Below, piece after piece: positions 22,870 to 35,902 of a DNA stretch of 64,000 nt (within the stretch, counting starts at the first letter, position 1; each line of letters opens with the position of its first letter). The position numbers and the translations under genes are program-made. Location of the stretch: positions 1,782,095,466-1,782,159,465 of the forward strand of contig NC_056743.1 of the NCBI RefSeq assembly GCF_019279795.1. The letters run 5' to 3'. The notes below the pieces were generated by a model that saw nothing but the letters and a program-made list of their open reading frames with translations, searched no databases and had not been told where the DNA came from. This stretch comes from Protopterus annectens. Lineage: Eukaryota; Chordata; Ceratodontiformes; Protopteridae.

Positions 22870-24130
22870 CGTTTTCTCTAGATGTTAGTTCATCCCTTTT
22901 CATATCCTCTACATTAGAACTCCTTACTGTTTATTTTAATTTTTCTGTCCAGTCAGTATCTTTATTCTGTTCAACAGGGTCTTCATAAATATGTCTCCAA
23001 AATGTTTATTTCTTCTTTTTTGGTGGTATTTCTATTGCTTTTGCTTTGTTTCTCAGTTCTCTATAAAACATTTTTTGGATCATCAATTAATTGTTTATTT
23101 TGTCCTATTCTTTGATATTTATAGTCATATCTTCTAAGTTTTTCTGGTTGTGCTGATATTTTAGTTTATTATTGGCAACATTGTATGACAAATCCTGGTC
23201 TGTTTTGATACTGTGGATTACTTTTTATCTAATCTTTCTAAGTATGTTTGATATTTCTTGACTTAACTGTTTTACACTTTTCTGTATTTGATGTTTCCAT
23301 GGTGACATGATACTTGTTCCCTTCCATTTCTTTATTACTCTGTAATTTTGTGGTAACACTTTATCTGGTATGAATTTAGCTGCACTGTAATATATTCTTT
23401 TTTATTTCTGTTATATCACATGAATTTCTCTTACTAGTAATCATTGCTGTGTTCACCTTTTTTACCAGTCTTCTAACAATTTGGGTCCTATTTACTTTCC
23501 GTAATCTATTTCTTTCATCTGTTTTAATATGTCTATCCATCTATTAAATTAGGCAAGTCTTTCCTTAGGTCATTTTCTTCCAGGCTGAACGCATCTTCTT
23601 TGCTCTTTGTTTATTGTATGTATTTGACAAAAAGTTCCAGAACATCTATGCATCCTGCTTAATCTACTGTTCCTTCATATGGGAATCCATGGACCCATCG
23701 CTCCACAACATTATCTGTGTCAGAGTTGCCACAGATTCCTGCTCCTTCCCTTGCTGTGCAACTTCAACTGGACTTTCATATTGGTCTCCTACAGTGGCTT
23801 GAAGTACATCATCATGTAGCAAATCTAATTCAGATACCTTCCACTACACTTGTTGCTCCTTAATCTGCTGCCCCTTTGTTCATCACGCTGCAAATTTGCC
23901 TGTGTTAAATTTTCTACACTTCACAAAAAATCCGTAACTCCATTGTCTGTTTGTTTAACTTCTACCCAACTAATCCTCTTTCAACATTCTACCTTTGTTT
24001 TCTTTTTTTTTGTATTGCATATCCAGATGCATTCATCTGTATTTGTCTTAAAATATCTTTGGAGCTTTGTATTGATTAGTTTGTCTTTCTCCTTTGCATA
24101 AATTTTGCACCATATCAGATCTCTTTTTCA
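22870..24130 (-). mobile_element. R2-type LINE remnant, N-terminal part
   Basis: Continuation of the element at 17.6-18.4 kb, on the other side of PLE1. Minus translation gives PWKHQIQKSVKQLSQEISNI (about 23270), NVANNKLKYQHNQ (about 23180), RRYDYKYQRIGQNKQLIDDP-type text (about 23090), a Lys/Pro run and FWRHIYEDPVEQNKDTDW (about 22950). This helical, basic linker precedes the RT in that family. Above about 23.4 kb the match is weak and the 5' boundary is a guess. Confidence 0.65.
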
Positions 24131-24435
24131 TTCCCATGTCCATGTTTCTTTTTTAAACTTTTCAAAAATCTCTGGATTTTGTTTTATTTTTTTTTTTATA
24201 TATTTGCACTTCCTCTGTAGCTTCTGTTACTATGTGGCCCAAAGTATCTGTTTATCATTGGCTGTATAGGACTAGCCATCTACATGCATGTGAGCTTTAG
24301 AAAGTGTGGAGCCATGGTATTTGATACCATGTAGGAACTTTTTCATTCTCTGCTAAGATATCCTTTTGGCCTGAACTCTGAGGATGAATGCAAAGTATGT
24401 TGGCTATTTGGAAGGATAGTCAATGGGCTTTGTCA

Positions 24436-24723
24436 AATGCCACGGTGATACGGCGGTAGCGTTGTTACCTCACAACAAGAGGTTCTCCCGTTCTATTCTC
24501 GGCATGGCTTGGGAGTGCCTTCTGTGTGGAGTCTGCATGTCCTCCTCGTGGTTGGGTAGCATTCAAAAGACATGCGTGCGTAAATGGGTGTGCCTTTGTT
24601 GAAGGTTGGATGTCGAGCTGGCACCACGGCGTTTCGTAAAAATCTACTGCCAATTATTAGCAGACTGGAGTTCTGCTGTGGTGACCCCTTACCGGGAAAA
24701 AGCCGAAAGACAAGCAACAAGTT
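24436..24723 (+). mobile_element. V-SINE-like tRNA-derived SINE with 14-bp target-site duplication
   Basis: Head GGCGGTAGCGTTGTTACCTC (A box) and GGTTCTCCCGTTCTATTC (B-box region) are tRNA-like. The middle has TGTGTGGAGTCTGCATGTCC and AAAGACATGCGTG, a segment conserved among vertebrate V-SINE-type elements (HE1/DANA/Lun1-like, from memory of those families). The end has CTGCTGTGGTGACCCC then AAGCCGAAAG. It is bounded by an exact duplication, AATGGGCTTTGTCA, at 24422-24435 and 24724-24737, which defines the insertion. The central part is shortened relative to the family as I remember it. One of the best preserved short elements here. Confidence 0.85.
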
Positions 24724-24737
24724 AATGGGCTTTGTCA

Positions 24738-27700
24738 GAAAGAACTCAGCAAGGTATCTGGTTGCTATTTTGTGTGAAGCCTATTAAAGTGTTCCCTTCT
24801 TTCTATAAGGATTTTGGTGCAGATAGAGAATGCATCTGCAGTTCATGCAGGTGTTTACTCCCAATAGCATAAAGAGTGTGTTATATTTACTTTGAGTCAT
24901 TCTATGCTTCTGCATTTGTTATGCTGAGGAAAACTATAGTCCTTCTGACTTCATCTGCTTTTCCTCCAAAAACCATCAATCAAAAATAAAAAAACTTTTT
25001 TTTTTTTTTTTTTTTGCAAGCAAAGAATTCCCCTTTAGAACCCCCATTTTCTCATAAATGATATATGCCAACTCCATGGTCAGACCACAGCAGTGGCAAA
25101 ATCTCTTCTGTGAAACCCCTGCACTAGCCCATTAATCAAGGAGCTTCAATCCTCACCACTAGCACCAGTGAGGGACGTACACATTGGCAGGATGACAAGT
25201 ACACACACAGTAAAGTACAATATCCCTTAAGAGCACACAGAGATTACAGTCAGTCTGGGGCTGGTTTTGGCCTATTTCTCCAGATCCCCAATAAGACTGT
25301 CCACTGGCACAGCTATAGGGTTAAGATCTCAGCCGAGTGGCCAAGCTAAGACCTCCAGCACCCTCTCTGTCCACCCAGTGCTTTGTGTCCCTTCCCAAAT
25401 AGCCGACACACACACCATGAAATCTGACTTATATACAAACCCACTGGGGAAGGCTGGCACAGGTTTACTAGCTATGCCACATTCTGTCCACACTATAAGG
25501 TGCCACTAGCCAGCTTTTATCCACTACATTTAAGGCCCTTACCAAAGGGTGCCCAATCTTACTATGTAATGTTGCTATTATCCAAATGTAAGTGTGACCA
25601 ACAGCAAGGCTATTGGAGTGGCCTATACAGTATCACCAAATACATATGCAAGTACTCTAAGAACTTAAATATCTCTAAACAATCCAGCCACAATTAAAAG
25701 GTTTAAATATATTTAATAATAAATAATAAAAGAACAAGACAATACTCAATAACTCAACACAGTGACTACAGAGTTCAGAATCACAGGAAATATTTTAAAA
25801 CAACATTTCAGGACAGTTTCAAATAAATACAGAAAACATCTAAAACTAATCTTACTATATTCCTATCTATCTCTAAAAGAAATTACTTGTCCCTAGTTAC
25901 TTACTATTAGCAAGGCAGAAGTACTGAAGATGAGTGGATGTTTCCAGATCCAAGACAAGATACAAAATGCAACATCTGTCTCTGAGAGAGTTCTGAAATC
26001 ACTATCAAACATTACTGCTGGGTCAGCTTTGGATGACATCACTCTATGTCACCTGCCTTCAGTTCCCAGGCTAATAGGAACTTAACAAAATGTTAACATT
26101 TCTCTGTGAAAAATACATATATCTCAGATATTTGCCTAGAACTGGAAGTTGTAAAACAATTAAGCACTTTTACATTTTAAACCTAGTAATTATTTCTCTC
26201 CAAGACAATAGAAAGAGACTTCTAGCTCTAGACATCCTGTTTTCTTGCTGCATTAACTTTTTATAGTACATCATAAAACACTTAATTTCAACTTATTTTC
26301 TTAAAGTTTTGTAAGTTAACTTTGTATGCTCCAGCCTGTACTATCAAAGCATATATTTGCACAGGTATATAGTTCATACACATCTCTGTTCTTTTCAACT
26401 AGGGTACACTGTGGTTACATTCCTGAAGCTCAGTACTTTACACACACTTCTGCACCAGTAGTTTAATATACACATAACATATAGTTCTCGTACATTTGTA
26501 AGACAAGCATATGAATCATAGTACTATTCACAAATAACATATGATTATTTACAAAATTCCAGATAGCTGGGCTGGCAGTGTGACATTTCTATATAAAAAA
26601 TATTAATATTTTCAAGTGACATATAATTATTTATAAAATTCCAGATAGCTGAACTGGCAGTATTTCCCTGGTGTCACACCTTCACTCGACCTATTCAATA
26701 CATTTCAGGTAACTTATAGCAGCATTACATTTTTGCAATAAAGGACACTGATGGAAAAGCCAGGAAAAAAGCATAGGCAAGCCCCTTTTAAGGATTTCCA
26801 TCAGTTCTAAATGCAAGAATTAAAAGAAAAGAATTATGAGTTCAGTGGTCAACTGAGAGTTAGATGTGCTGGTGAAGGGTGTAGAGCAATAAGTGATGTT
26901 GTACAGAGAAAGCAGCCTTGATAATTAACGTGTGATGCTTGTTGCATACATGTTTGATGGAAGCATCAGTGCAGACATAAGAAAAATATCATTGCTATTG
27001 GTTATAGACAAGTATATAGTGCTCTTCTAATTTATGATGCTAAGTAAAGACAAAGTCAGCAAAGGGAGGGAAGTGGTGAATAACAGGTATTAAAAGATAC
27101 CCATAAGCAAATGAAATAAAAATCAGTGAAACAATCAATACTTCTTTGGGGTTTAATGTCTCCTACTACGATCACACAAATACATGCTTTATTACACAAT
27201 GGAAAGATCTTACTAATGTCTTTGGTAGCTGTACTAAAACAGAGAACAGTGTGGCTACCAAATACAGAACTGAAGTGCACACCATTCTTTGATATCCACT
27301 AAGTAATAAAACATATAAATATTTTTTTTATGTTTTAATGTACCTTGTGAAAATCAACTAATGTGTAAATAAAATGCTCCTACCTGTTTACTCTACTTGG
27401 GTAATGCGCATACCCTGTGCATTGAAAAAGCTTCAGAATTATTTCTGAAGTGTAGTCAGTCTACAATAGTGTACTCCAGAGATATACAATGACTGTGTCA
27501 CCATATGCATGAGTATGCAAATATATACAACATCAGTAAACCATGACTTACATTAGGGTCAACAGGCAGACAGCACATAGAGTTTACTTTACACAATGGC
27601 ATTATTTAAAAAGATAAGACGGTTCTTTAGTACCGTTTGATTTACACAATAGCAGTATTTAAAAACTTGAGAAATCTCTTTAATATCATTGTATAAGAGC

Positions 27701-28340
27701 AACACATGTACTAGGTGTAGAAATAATTGTTTTAACATTGGGAGTGGAGGACTCTAGTACCCTTATGACCAAATAACAGCCCCTACCATGATCAAAATAT
27801 GAATTATCCATTCCTTGTCATGTCACATTACTGTACTATACCTATGTCTAAGGTCACATCAGAGTAAGGAAGCAACAGACTCTCATTGTTTTGAGTTCTT
27901 CCTGCTTGCTATCTGAATGTTGATGATTCATGCACTGGCCCTATTTATTTATTTCACTCCAGTATGGCATACAGTGCACTATGCAGAAGACAGTGTATGA
28001 GGAAAAGATGAAATAGCTGACTCAGATGTTGTGCCTTAGGCTGGTGGGGAGATGTGGGAGACCCACTGGCACTTGCTAAAGCATAGCAGTAATTAACAGA
28101 TGAAAGGATTATGCCAAGCTCAGGAGCAGAACTGACAGAGAGGCAAAGAAAAGAAGGAGAAGAAATTGTCAGGGAAGACATTAATATTTGAGTAGTGAAC
28201 TAGTGGGCCCACCTCCATGCCAATCAAGAAGAGGAAATGACTGATGTTCTGCTGGAACCAGATTTCAGGTAGAATGTGAGTACCATGACAGGGCAGGGAA
28301 AATTGTCATGCTGGTGCTCAATGAAACAGATGTGGATCAA
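24738..28340. other. AT-rich unassigned region
   Basis: No coding stretch with recognisable features. Holds a poly-T tract (about 24990-25014), a direct repeat (26537-26661) and some 1.6 kb (25.06-26.69 kb) of even composition that could be a solo LTR or other non-coding element ending near GGTGTCACACC. I could not identify paired ends, primer-binding site or polypurine tract. Confidence 0.3.
26537..26661 (+). repeat. Direct repeat, two ~43-bp copies 82 bp apart
   Basis: ATTATTTACAAAATTCCAGA at 26543-26562 recurs as ATTATTTATAAAATTCCAGA near 26626, each followed by TAGCTG-CTGGCAGT. Confidence 0.85.
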
Positions 28341-28361
28341 GAACATTGAGATGACCAAAAG

Positions 28362-28386
28362 GGAGAGAGAGAGAGAGAGAGAGAGA
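28362..28386 (+). repeat. (GA)n microsatellite
   Basis: Short uninterrupted GA tract. Confidence 0.95.
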
Positions 28387-28667
28387 CCCAGTGGGCAGCA
28401 GTGATCACACTACAGTGCTGCTTGGCATCCCTAGACTAGTGGTAGGAAATGTAACAAAAATCATGTCCTGCATCTGCACAGGTGAAGACTTTATTTTTCT
28501 ATTGAGAAGCTTAATAGAAAGTAATATAATTAGGACTGCCCTTGACTGAAATATACCCAGTCATGGAATGCATTCCTTATCTTCTCCAGTCCTTTCCTTG
28601 TCACATGATACAACCCTCATTTCCATAACATTTAACCAGGAAGATTGCATCTTTTTTCCACATGTAT

Positions 28668-28719
28668 ATTATTATCATCATCACCATCATCATCCTCATC
28701 ATCATCATCATAATCATCT
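28668..28719 (+). repeat. (ATC)n microsatellite
   Basis: Imperfect ATC/ATT trinucleotide repeat, about 16 units. Confidence 0.93.
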
Positions 28720-29050
28720 TTGGCACTGTGTGAAGGGAGGCCTATAAAAATGAGGTAGGTGAAAAACTAGGTAACTGAGAAGAAACAAGGTTAGCAGATG
28801 GATGAAGGACTAAACTACTGACAAAAATGCAGTACTCTCTGGGGTTCTTACAAGTCCAGTCCTGCTTAATATATTTGTGTCAGATGTTACACTGGGATTA
28901 GACAGCTGAATAATGTGTTTGTTGTTGATATCAGTAATGATGAAACATGATCATAAAATGAAGAAGCATTCTCAGTCAAGACATGGTTTGGCCTGCATGG
29001 TATTCCATCACATAGACTCAGAAGTTTACTGCAACAAGTTCAAGGTTATG

Positions 29051-29921
<871 letters not shown>

Positions 29922-30557
29922 TCTAGAATTTCCTGATAGGGCATCACAAAAGTGACTCTGTAGAGGACAGGTGAGGAAAATGATCTGTATGCATAACCAC
30001 CCTGAGAGCAAATCATATCTCATAATGTGAAAGGCAGTGGTATAGGTCAATAGGAGGTCTGGGCATTTATCTAGTGACATGGGCAAGAAAGAAGCAGTCA
30101 TCCTTCCACTGACCAGTCTACTGTCCGTACTAAGGAAAAAATTGTAAAGTTCATACAGAAGCATTACCAAGCACAGGAGGCCACATTGAGACTTTGGGGG
30201 ATTTTGAGTTTGGTGTCGAAAGAGAGTATAATCACAAAAGTGACAGGATTGTGGAAAGACTACATCAAAAGTATTGTGTCTACTTCCACTGGCCATACTG
30301 AGAACAGTGATTTAAGTCCATAAACCCATGTTACAATAACGGCAATGAGAAAGCAGATGCTGTAGGACTGAAAAGAATGTTTCTAATGTGTACACTGTTA
30401 GAGAGAAGGAATAGGAGAAGTGTTATATAATCAGAAAAAACTGACTTGGAGACCAAAAGCACAGCTTGAGCATATTATTACTAAAGAACAAATGTGCGTA
30501 AAGACAAACAGTTTATACAGGGATGCACAGTCCCTGTTACTGAGCGGGTCTATATTA

Positions 30558-30633
30558 GAACATTGAACGTTTAATAGTTCGAATCAGTAAAGGTTGACCT
30601 TTATTGATCGAACTATTAAAATTTCAAATGTTC
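30558..30633. repeat. Long imperfect hairpin, 36-nt arms
   Basis: Arms at 30558-30593 and 30598-30633 pair with three mismatches and two single-base gaps around a TTGA loop; the core TTAATAGTTCGA pairs with TCGAACTATTAA. It may be the end of a small non-autonomous DNA element. No known family recognised. Confidence 0.8.
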
Positions 30634-30685
30634 CTAAAAAGAATTTAAAAAAAAAAAATTTAAAGGGTGTAGGCAGGGGGGTAAG

Positions 30686-30721
30686 CCCCCACGCACCCCC
30701 CCACAACCCCCCACACCCCCC
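30686..30721 (-). other. Potential G-quadruplex on the minus strand
   Basis: Four C-tracts of five or more (30686-30690, 30696-30702, 30707-30712, 30716-30721) with short spacers give a canonical G4 pattern on the minus strand and an i-motif pattern on the plus strand. Confidence 0.65.
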
Positions 30722-30763
30722 ACTACTTAAATATACCAAACTCCGAGACCACACTACATTGAA

Positions 30764-30801
30764 GTAAATGGAAATCTCCCCTTACGGAGATTTCCGTTTA
30801 C
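30764..30801. repeat. Strong hairpin, 16-bp arms
   Basis: GGAAATCTCC (30770-30779) and GGAGATTTCC (30786-30795) pair perfectly around CCTTAC. The stem extends outward through GTAAA/TTTAC with one mismatch. It lies in the same structured segment as the 30558 hairpin. Confidence 0.85.
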
Positions 30802-30969
30802 CCATTCAGTGTTCTGCACTTTCACTATTCTTGTGTCGACAATGTTAGATTCGACATTGTTGGCTTTCGAGAATATAATATAGACACTACTGAGCTGCAC
30901 GTACTGCTCAGTACATGGCATTACCCCTCTTTTTAACGTAAACCCATTTAATAACAAACTAGGATAAAT

Positions 30970-31655
30970 GGTGTTTTATTGTTCAATGATAGTCCACTGA
31001 TGTAGCTCATACAGTACTGGAACACCTGCCAGTTCTATTCATGCATTGATTTCAAACAGAACTACTGTCATTAACTTACCTATTTAAGTTTTATGATGCT
31101 TAAATGGCTTTCTACCTCTTTATAGTTCTTTGATCTCTTATACAGATCCCTGGTTCAAAAGCGTAAGAGACTCACTATTTTGTACAACATCCTGTTTTGT
31201 AGAGTGAGGGAGGAAGTCAGCATTATAAACTTATACATTCTCTGCATTTGTTACATCAAAACAGTCACTTTTAATGTTCTAGTATGTGACTTCTTTCTGT
31301 CTGGAGTGTCCTTACCCTCAGCCATTGCAAGACTAGGAGTAGTATTCATTGTCATTACTTAAATATGTAAAGGCAATCAGCACTCTCTTTGCTTTTGCAC
31401 AGCAAAGGCAGTATTCACATAGGGTATTTATACTAACGTGATGGCTGCGACTATACATAAACAAGTGGACTGATAACGAGATGTAAATGAGAAATTATGT
31501 AAATCCATGTATACTAATAAGTCTTTTTCCCACCGTCTGGTACTCCATATTCATAATCTGATAAGTTTCACACCATCTGCAGATTCGTTCATTATAAAAC
31601 ACCAAATCACACCTTTTCTGTCTATCTGCAAAGATACATTCCCTTCCTTCTAGCC
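30970..31655. other. Unassigned AT-rich DNA
   Basis: No coding, RNA or repeat signal that I can support. Confidence 0.3.
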
Positions 31656-32700
31656 TTGCTATTTTACAGCATGAGCTGCTTATCTTGGCTGGACCAGAAC
31701 TATTTGTGCCCAGAAGTGCTTGCTGACCAAGAAGGCAGAGTTAAAGACAGAAAAGAATTCATCATAATCTTGATAATTAGGAGATTTAGAGTAGACAGGG
31801 ATATTGTAAGGGTCTTAGTGAGTATATATGCCCCCCCCCCTTACAGGAATACCGGGAGGAGGTGGTGTGTCTATCTTACTGGATACTACGGTATGTATAA
31901 CCCTCATTATCCTTGCCACAGGGACCTTCCAGAGACAGACGACGGACACATTGGATATCTCACAGGATTCTGCCTCAAGGATACTTCAGTAGTTCCTAGA
32001 CATAGTTTTCACACATGTAGATCACCACATCTATTTCCTGGTGTCTCATCAGGGCAAAACCTGGACTTTGCATGCCTTTTATGGGGTGGTACATTTTCCT
32101 GAGTTGACTGTTTTGATGAATTACAGCCATGTTGCAATTGGTCCATGGACTGAGCAGTACCACAGTAAGAAAGGTTACCATTCCATTAATTGCCAGGTAG
32201 TTTGTGATACATGAGAGTGCATCGCCAACGTGTCTTTCCAGTGCCCTGGTAGTGTACACGATTGCCTTAGCTGGCACACTTGCTCACTCTGCCACCTCTA
32301 CATACATGATAGGATGCCCAGTCATTGTGCTGCTAAATGTTTTTTTATCATTTAAGCAGTTATTCACAGTAAAATATATTGCTTAGTATTAAACCACATT
32401 TTGTTGGGTGTCCCCCATTTCCCCATCTCTCTCTCTCTCTTGCTCTTTTTTTTTTCCCACCTCAGGTGATGCTGGACTCACTGGAGCAATGGTGGCTCCT
32501 GACACCAGTGAGAAATCCAAGTAGAGCTGCGGAAAATAATTTCAATACAATCTTGTCCCAGACCCATATTGTTATTGGGAGATTATTTGGCATATCTGGG
32601 GTTGCTCCTCAATATGACCCAGCTACTGCATGCTGCATTTTGTTCAACATGATCATGTGCTGGTCTGCTGAGGAAGTGATCCCACACTGTCACTGCAGCT
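31656..32700 (+). pseudogene. Old HARBI1-like transposase remnant, copy E
   Basis: Pieces in three frames follow the HARBI1 order: FRVDRDIVRVLVSIYAPP (about 31790), TLIILATGTFQRQTTDTLDI with SQDSASRIL (31890-31990), FPELTVLMNYSHVAI (about 32100), KKGYHSINCQVVCD (about 32190) and CPGSVHDCLSWH (about 32245). They continue to WWLLTPVRNPSRAAENNFNT (about 32495) and THIVIGRLFGISG. The first catalytic Asp (IDC in copies C and D) is replaced by Asn (MNY). The second (VHD) is kept. The Glu of the IER box aligns near the VIGR segment and is lost. It is far more diverged from C and D than they are from each other, so it is a separate, older lineage. Confidence 0.85.
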
Positions 32701-33000
32701 CCCAGCTCCCAGCTCCTGTCCTACTATTACTAATGATAACTAGCCAGTAGTAGTAGTAACGGACCCTGTGGCCAGGCTTGTGCACAGCATATTGGTTGAT
32801 ATAGCTGTGCAGGTAATAAGATGGCATGATGGTATATAGTCCAGAACTACGGACCATAACATTCAGGTTAGTGCTTTCTTTGTTGTGAAAAACACATCGA
32901 ATATAACTGATGAATGCAGTGATATGTGTGGGCTATGCTGTGCAGTGAAGGCTGTCACTGCTCGTTAGATGTTACCCCTTATCTTTAAATATCTATCTGT

Positions 33001-33001
33001 A

Positions 33002-33093
<92 letters not shown>

Positions 33094-33192
33094 TATGTGA
33101 AAATTCAGCAATGTGGAAACTAGGGTCACTGCCTTCGACATTTAGGATGTCTGTCAACCAACGTTCAATTAAATGCATGTATTCCAGTGAAT

Positions 33193-33249
<57 letters not shown>

Positions 33250-33267
33250 AATATGTATTATATAATA

Positions 33268-33308
<41 letters not shown>
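33001..33308. repeat. Compound (CA)n/(TA)n arrays
   Basis: CA tract 33001-33034 runs into TA tract 33035-33084. Further TA tracts lie at 33196-33245 and about 33273-33308. Together they bracket a 110-bp unique segment. Confidence 0.93.
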
Positions 33309-33317
<9 letters not shown>

Positions 33318-34909
33318 GAGCAGGTGGCCATATTATTGTCTATAAAATTCATGCCTGAGTGCTCACAGACATCTGTTCACTGATGTCATAAGGCATCATA
33401 TAAGATTATGCCTGGGATTCATAAAGCTTGCACCAGGTGCAGGCATAGCATCAGCTGTCTAACACCAAATATGACTGCCAAGCAATCCAGGTACGTGCTG
33501 TCCCCACGTGCACTACCTTCATATGCTACACCCACACAACTCCTGGGCCCTGTATGCTAATTACTCCATGTGCAGCAGTGTAGTATGTAAATGAAGGTAT
33601 GTAGCTATCCAGGAAGTGGTGCAGGTGTAGTGTAAGCATGTAGAAATGTCAACCGTAGAAAACGGTTTACATTTTTGCAAACATAAAATCGGAGCCATGG
33701 CAGCCGACCAAACACATATATTATATTGTTAATATATGCCAATGGCTAAATATATAGCCATTGGCATAAAAAAATGTACAAAATATAAAATTAACATTTA
33801 ATATATATAGTCGCACTATCGTGATGTGGAAGCGCAGGGCCATGGCACGCAAAGAGGATCACAAGGAAAATATAAAAATATAGAATAAAACCTCCATGTA
33901 ACAAATATCATGATTTCCCTATAATAGTCAATGGCAGGCATGCTACACCATACTATGGTGCAAGGTTTGCTAAGGGGATGTGACAGTGTTATGCGCGGTA
34001 GCTAGGAATTAGTTGGCAATGCCATGCAAATGAGAGGAGTAATAGCAATTCACAGGTTCCCCACTGATGTAAGGATGCACCTCATAACATAGCTATATAA
34101 CACCAAGGTGTGCCCTTGAGATAAAGATGACATCAAGAGAGGGGTGTGTTGCCATTGCTGTAAGCACATAGGAGAATTGCTAAACCGGTTTGCCCCTAGC
34201 TAGGCAAAGCTGCAGGATAGGGGTGTTTTGAACTGGCCACAGCTTTGCTTGTCTGAGAGTACACAAGGTAACCAAGTATGCATGTGAAGAGAGATGAAAA
34301 CGCGTGTAAACCCGGTAAACGAGTTTGCACGGTGCGCACTGCAGCTGAAACAGGAAGGATATAGGAAAACAATAAGGAAATGCTGCAGCAGGGAAATTGG
34401 AGTACAAATGACTAATTAATACCTAGGAGCCTACAGTGGGCCACTGACAACAGCTAACAAGGCTGCAAGCAGCTACCTGCAGAACAGGAAAGGGGAGGGG
34501 CTGTACTACAAAGAAAACAGTAAAGTGTCAAAGCAGAACAAAGCAGATTTGTAGTATATCAGCTACAAGACACATTTTGCCATGACTGGGTAGGGAAAGT
34601 GCAAAACAAGAAAAACAGCAGGTGGATGCCTGCCTGATAATGGGAGGGGATCCAGGTTTAAAAGTGAATTAAAGGGCAACAGATTAATCAAGGCAGGCAA
34701 GTATAACTCCACAGTAAAGGCTCCACACTTGCAGTACTCATTGTAAAACTCATAATTAAGATACTCTGCAGCTGGAATAGCTCATACACACCCAATGGCA
34801 TCACAAGCATCCATAGCACAATAGTATAAAGTATGAAAGCACCTCACACACATTTGTGTATTCCCATACACTCTGCACCAGTGGTGTATACAGACGGGGA
34901 ACTTTTAGT
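33309..34909. other. Non-coding upstream part of Harbinger copy D
   Basis: No gene. Shares with 16.2-17.4 kb the palindrome (listed separately) and blocks such as GTTTGCACGGTGCGCA-type sequence (about 34324) followed by GAAACAGGAAGG. The order mirrors the upstream region of copy C, so both descend from one element type. Confidence 0.5.
33735..33768. promoter_or_regulatory. CCAAT/AT-core/ATTGG palindrome upstream of copy D
   Basis: TATGCCAATGGCTA (33735-33748) and TAGCCATTGGCATA (33755-33768) form a perfect 14-bp inverted repeat around AATATA. About 1.14 kb upstream of the copy D start, comparable to the 0.93 kb for copy C. The outer 11 bp of each arm are identical in the two elements, while the centre differs. 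Confidence 0.6.
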
Positions 34910-35071
34910 ATGTACATGTTAGGGGCTGCCATAGCTTTGATCCACCAGCATGTGTTGAAGACTGAAGGTGGTGTGGAGGATGATGCACAGGACCACCTCA
35001 AGCACCAGAGAAGGATAAGAGTGTTTAGACCCATGGTAACCTGCCAGGGGCTACATGATCTGGAGATAGTA
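34910..35071 (+). pseudogene. HARBI1-like transposase, copy D, N-terminal piece
   Basis: ATG at 34910 (MYMLGAAIALIHQHVLKTEGG), aligned with the copy C start. The basic segment QRRIRVFRP and TCQGLHDLEIV are conserved. The piece ends exactly where the 17-bp duplication begins to repeat; the reading resumes at 38888 on the far side of PLE2. Confidence 0.9.
35055..35071 (+). repeat. Target-site duplication of PLE2, left copy
   Basis: ATGATCTGGAGATAGTA, identical to 38888-38904. The sequence is Harbinger transposase coding DNA (compare GAGCTGGAGATAGTGGAGC in copy C, minus strand near 16080), so the duplication is target sequence and not part of PLE2. Confidence 0.92.
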
Positions 35072-35162
35072 AACTAAACGAACAAACGACTAGTAAATAG
35101 AAAATAAATCTACACCAGGCCACTGAGTCACTCTAATATTTAATACCGAAAAACAAAACATT

Positions 35163-35207
35163 CACTGAGCGCTTTCACCCGGCTCTATGCTGGGTTTCAT
35201 CAGAGTA
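35163..35207 (-). ncRNA. Hammerhead ribozyme-like motif, left arm of PLE2
   Basis: Minus strand: TACT (stem I), CTGATGA, stem II (ACCC/GGGT), GAAA, a minimal stem III (AGCGCT), cleavage C, AGTG (stem I). All core positions fit the consensus, with one extra A before stem II as in PLE1. Confidence 0.7.
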
Positions 35208-35902
35208 CAGGTTTAACGGAGCAGTTGCCTTTTATAGTCATCACTTAATTGACTCCAATTATACATCGATCATTAAGGTTTAAACACGTAAAACATATGA
35301 ACTCAACTTCATTTTGTAAATATAAAATACAGAAATAAACCTTTTCGTTTTTGACTGAAAGGGTGGTGTCTAGTAATAAATTTGCAATTAAAAATTTGTG
35401 TTTTGGGTATGTAAAAATCCATAAATGTCTTACAATATTAATTAAAAAATATTATATTTCATTTTTGTAAATAGTATAAATATGTAATTAGTGTGTGTAT
35501 ATATAATAAATAAATAAATAAGTTTAAAACATGCATATGTATATGTAAGTGTGTTTGGAAATGTATAAAATGTAAATATATGCAAATAAACTTATAAAAA
35601 TAGAAATAGAAATAAATACAATAATAAAGTAGTTAGTCATAAATAGTGTTAATACATATAAAATATATATCTAAAAATTCCTACAATCTGTAAAATGTAT
35701 AATATATGAAAAATTCCATTTAAATAATGTACGATTTCATTTTCAAAAAGCTACTGATGGAGATGTATTCATTAATGCCTGGTTTACTACTAGTGTTTAA
35801 TCTAAATTGCCATAGACATTCTTTCATCTCTAAAAGATTGTTTACATCCCCTTCCTTGACACATGTTTCAGGTACTCTGTCAATAACGAAAAACAAAATT
35901 TT

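Larger units (their letters stand above)
18420..22870 (-). mobile_element. Penelope-like element PLE1, inserted in R2-type LINE
   Basis: A minus-strand Penelope-like retroelement, which normally couples a reverse transcriptase to a GIY-YIG endonuclease in one protein. It has a 3' region with a hammerhead-like motif (18500-18545), the coding region (about 18640-21726) and about 1.1 kb of AT-rich 5' sequence with a TA array. The R2-type reading resumes on both sides, so PLE1 inserted into that older element. Exact ends and a target-site duplication were not resolved. It belongs to a different family from PLE2, since the proteins share only the domain plan. Confidence 0.8.

Noticed and set aside
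25060-26690. Solo LTR
   Set aside because: Suggestive composition and a GGTGTCACACC end, but no paired boundary, target duplication or polyadenylation layout could be demonstrated.
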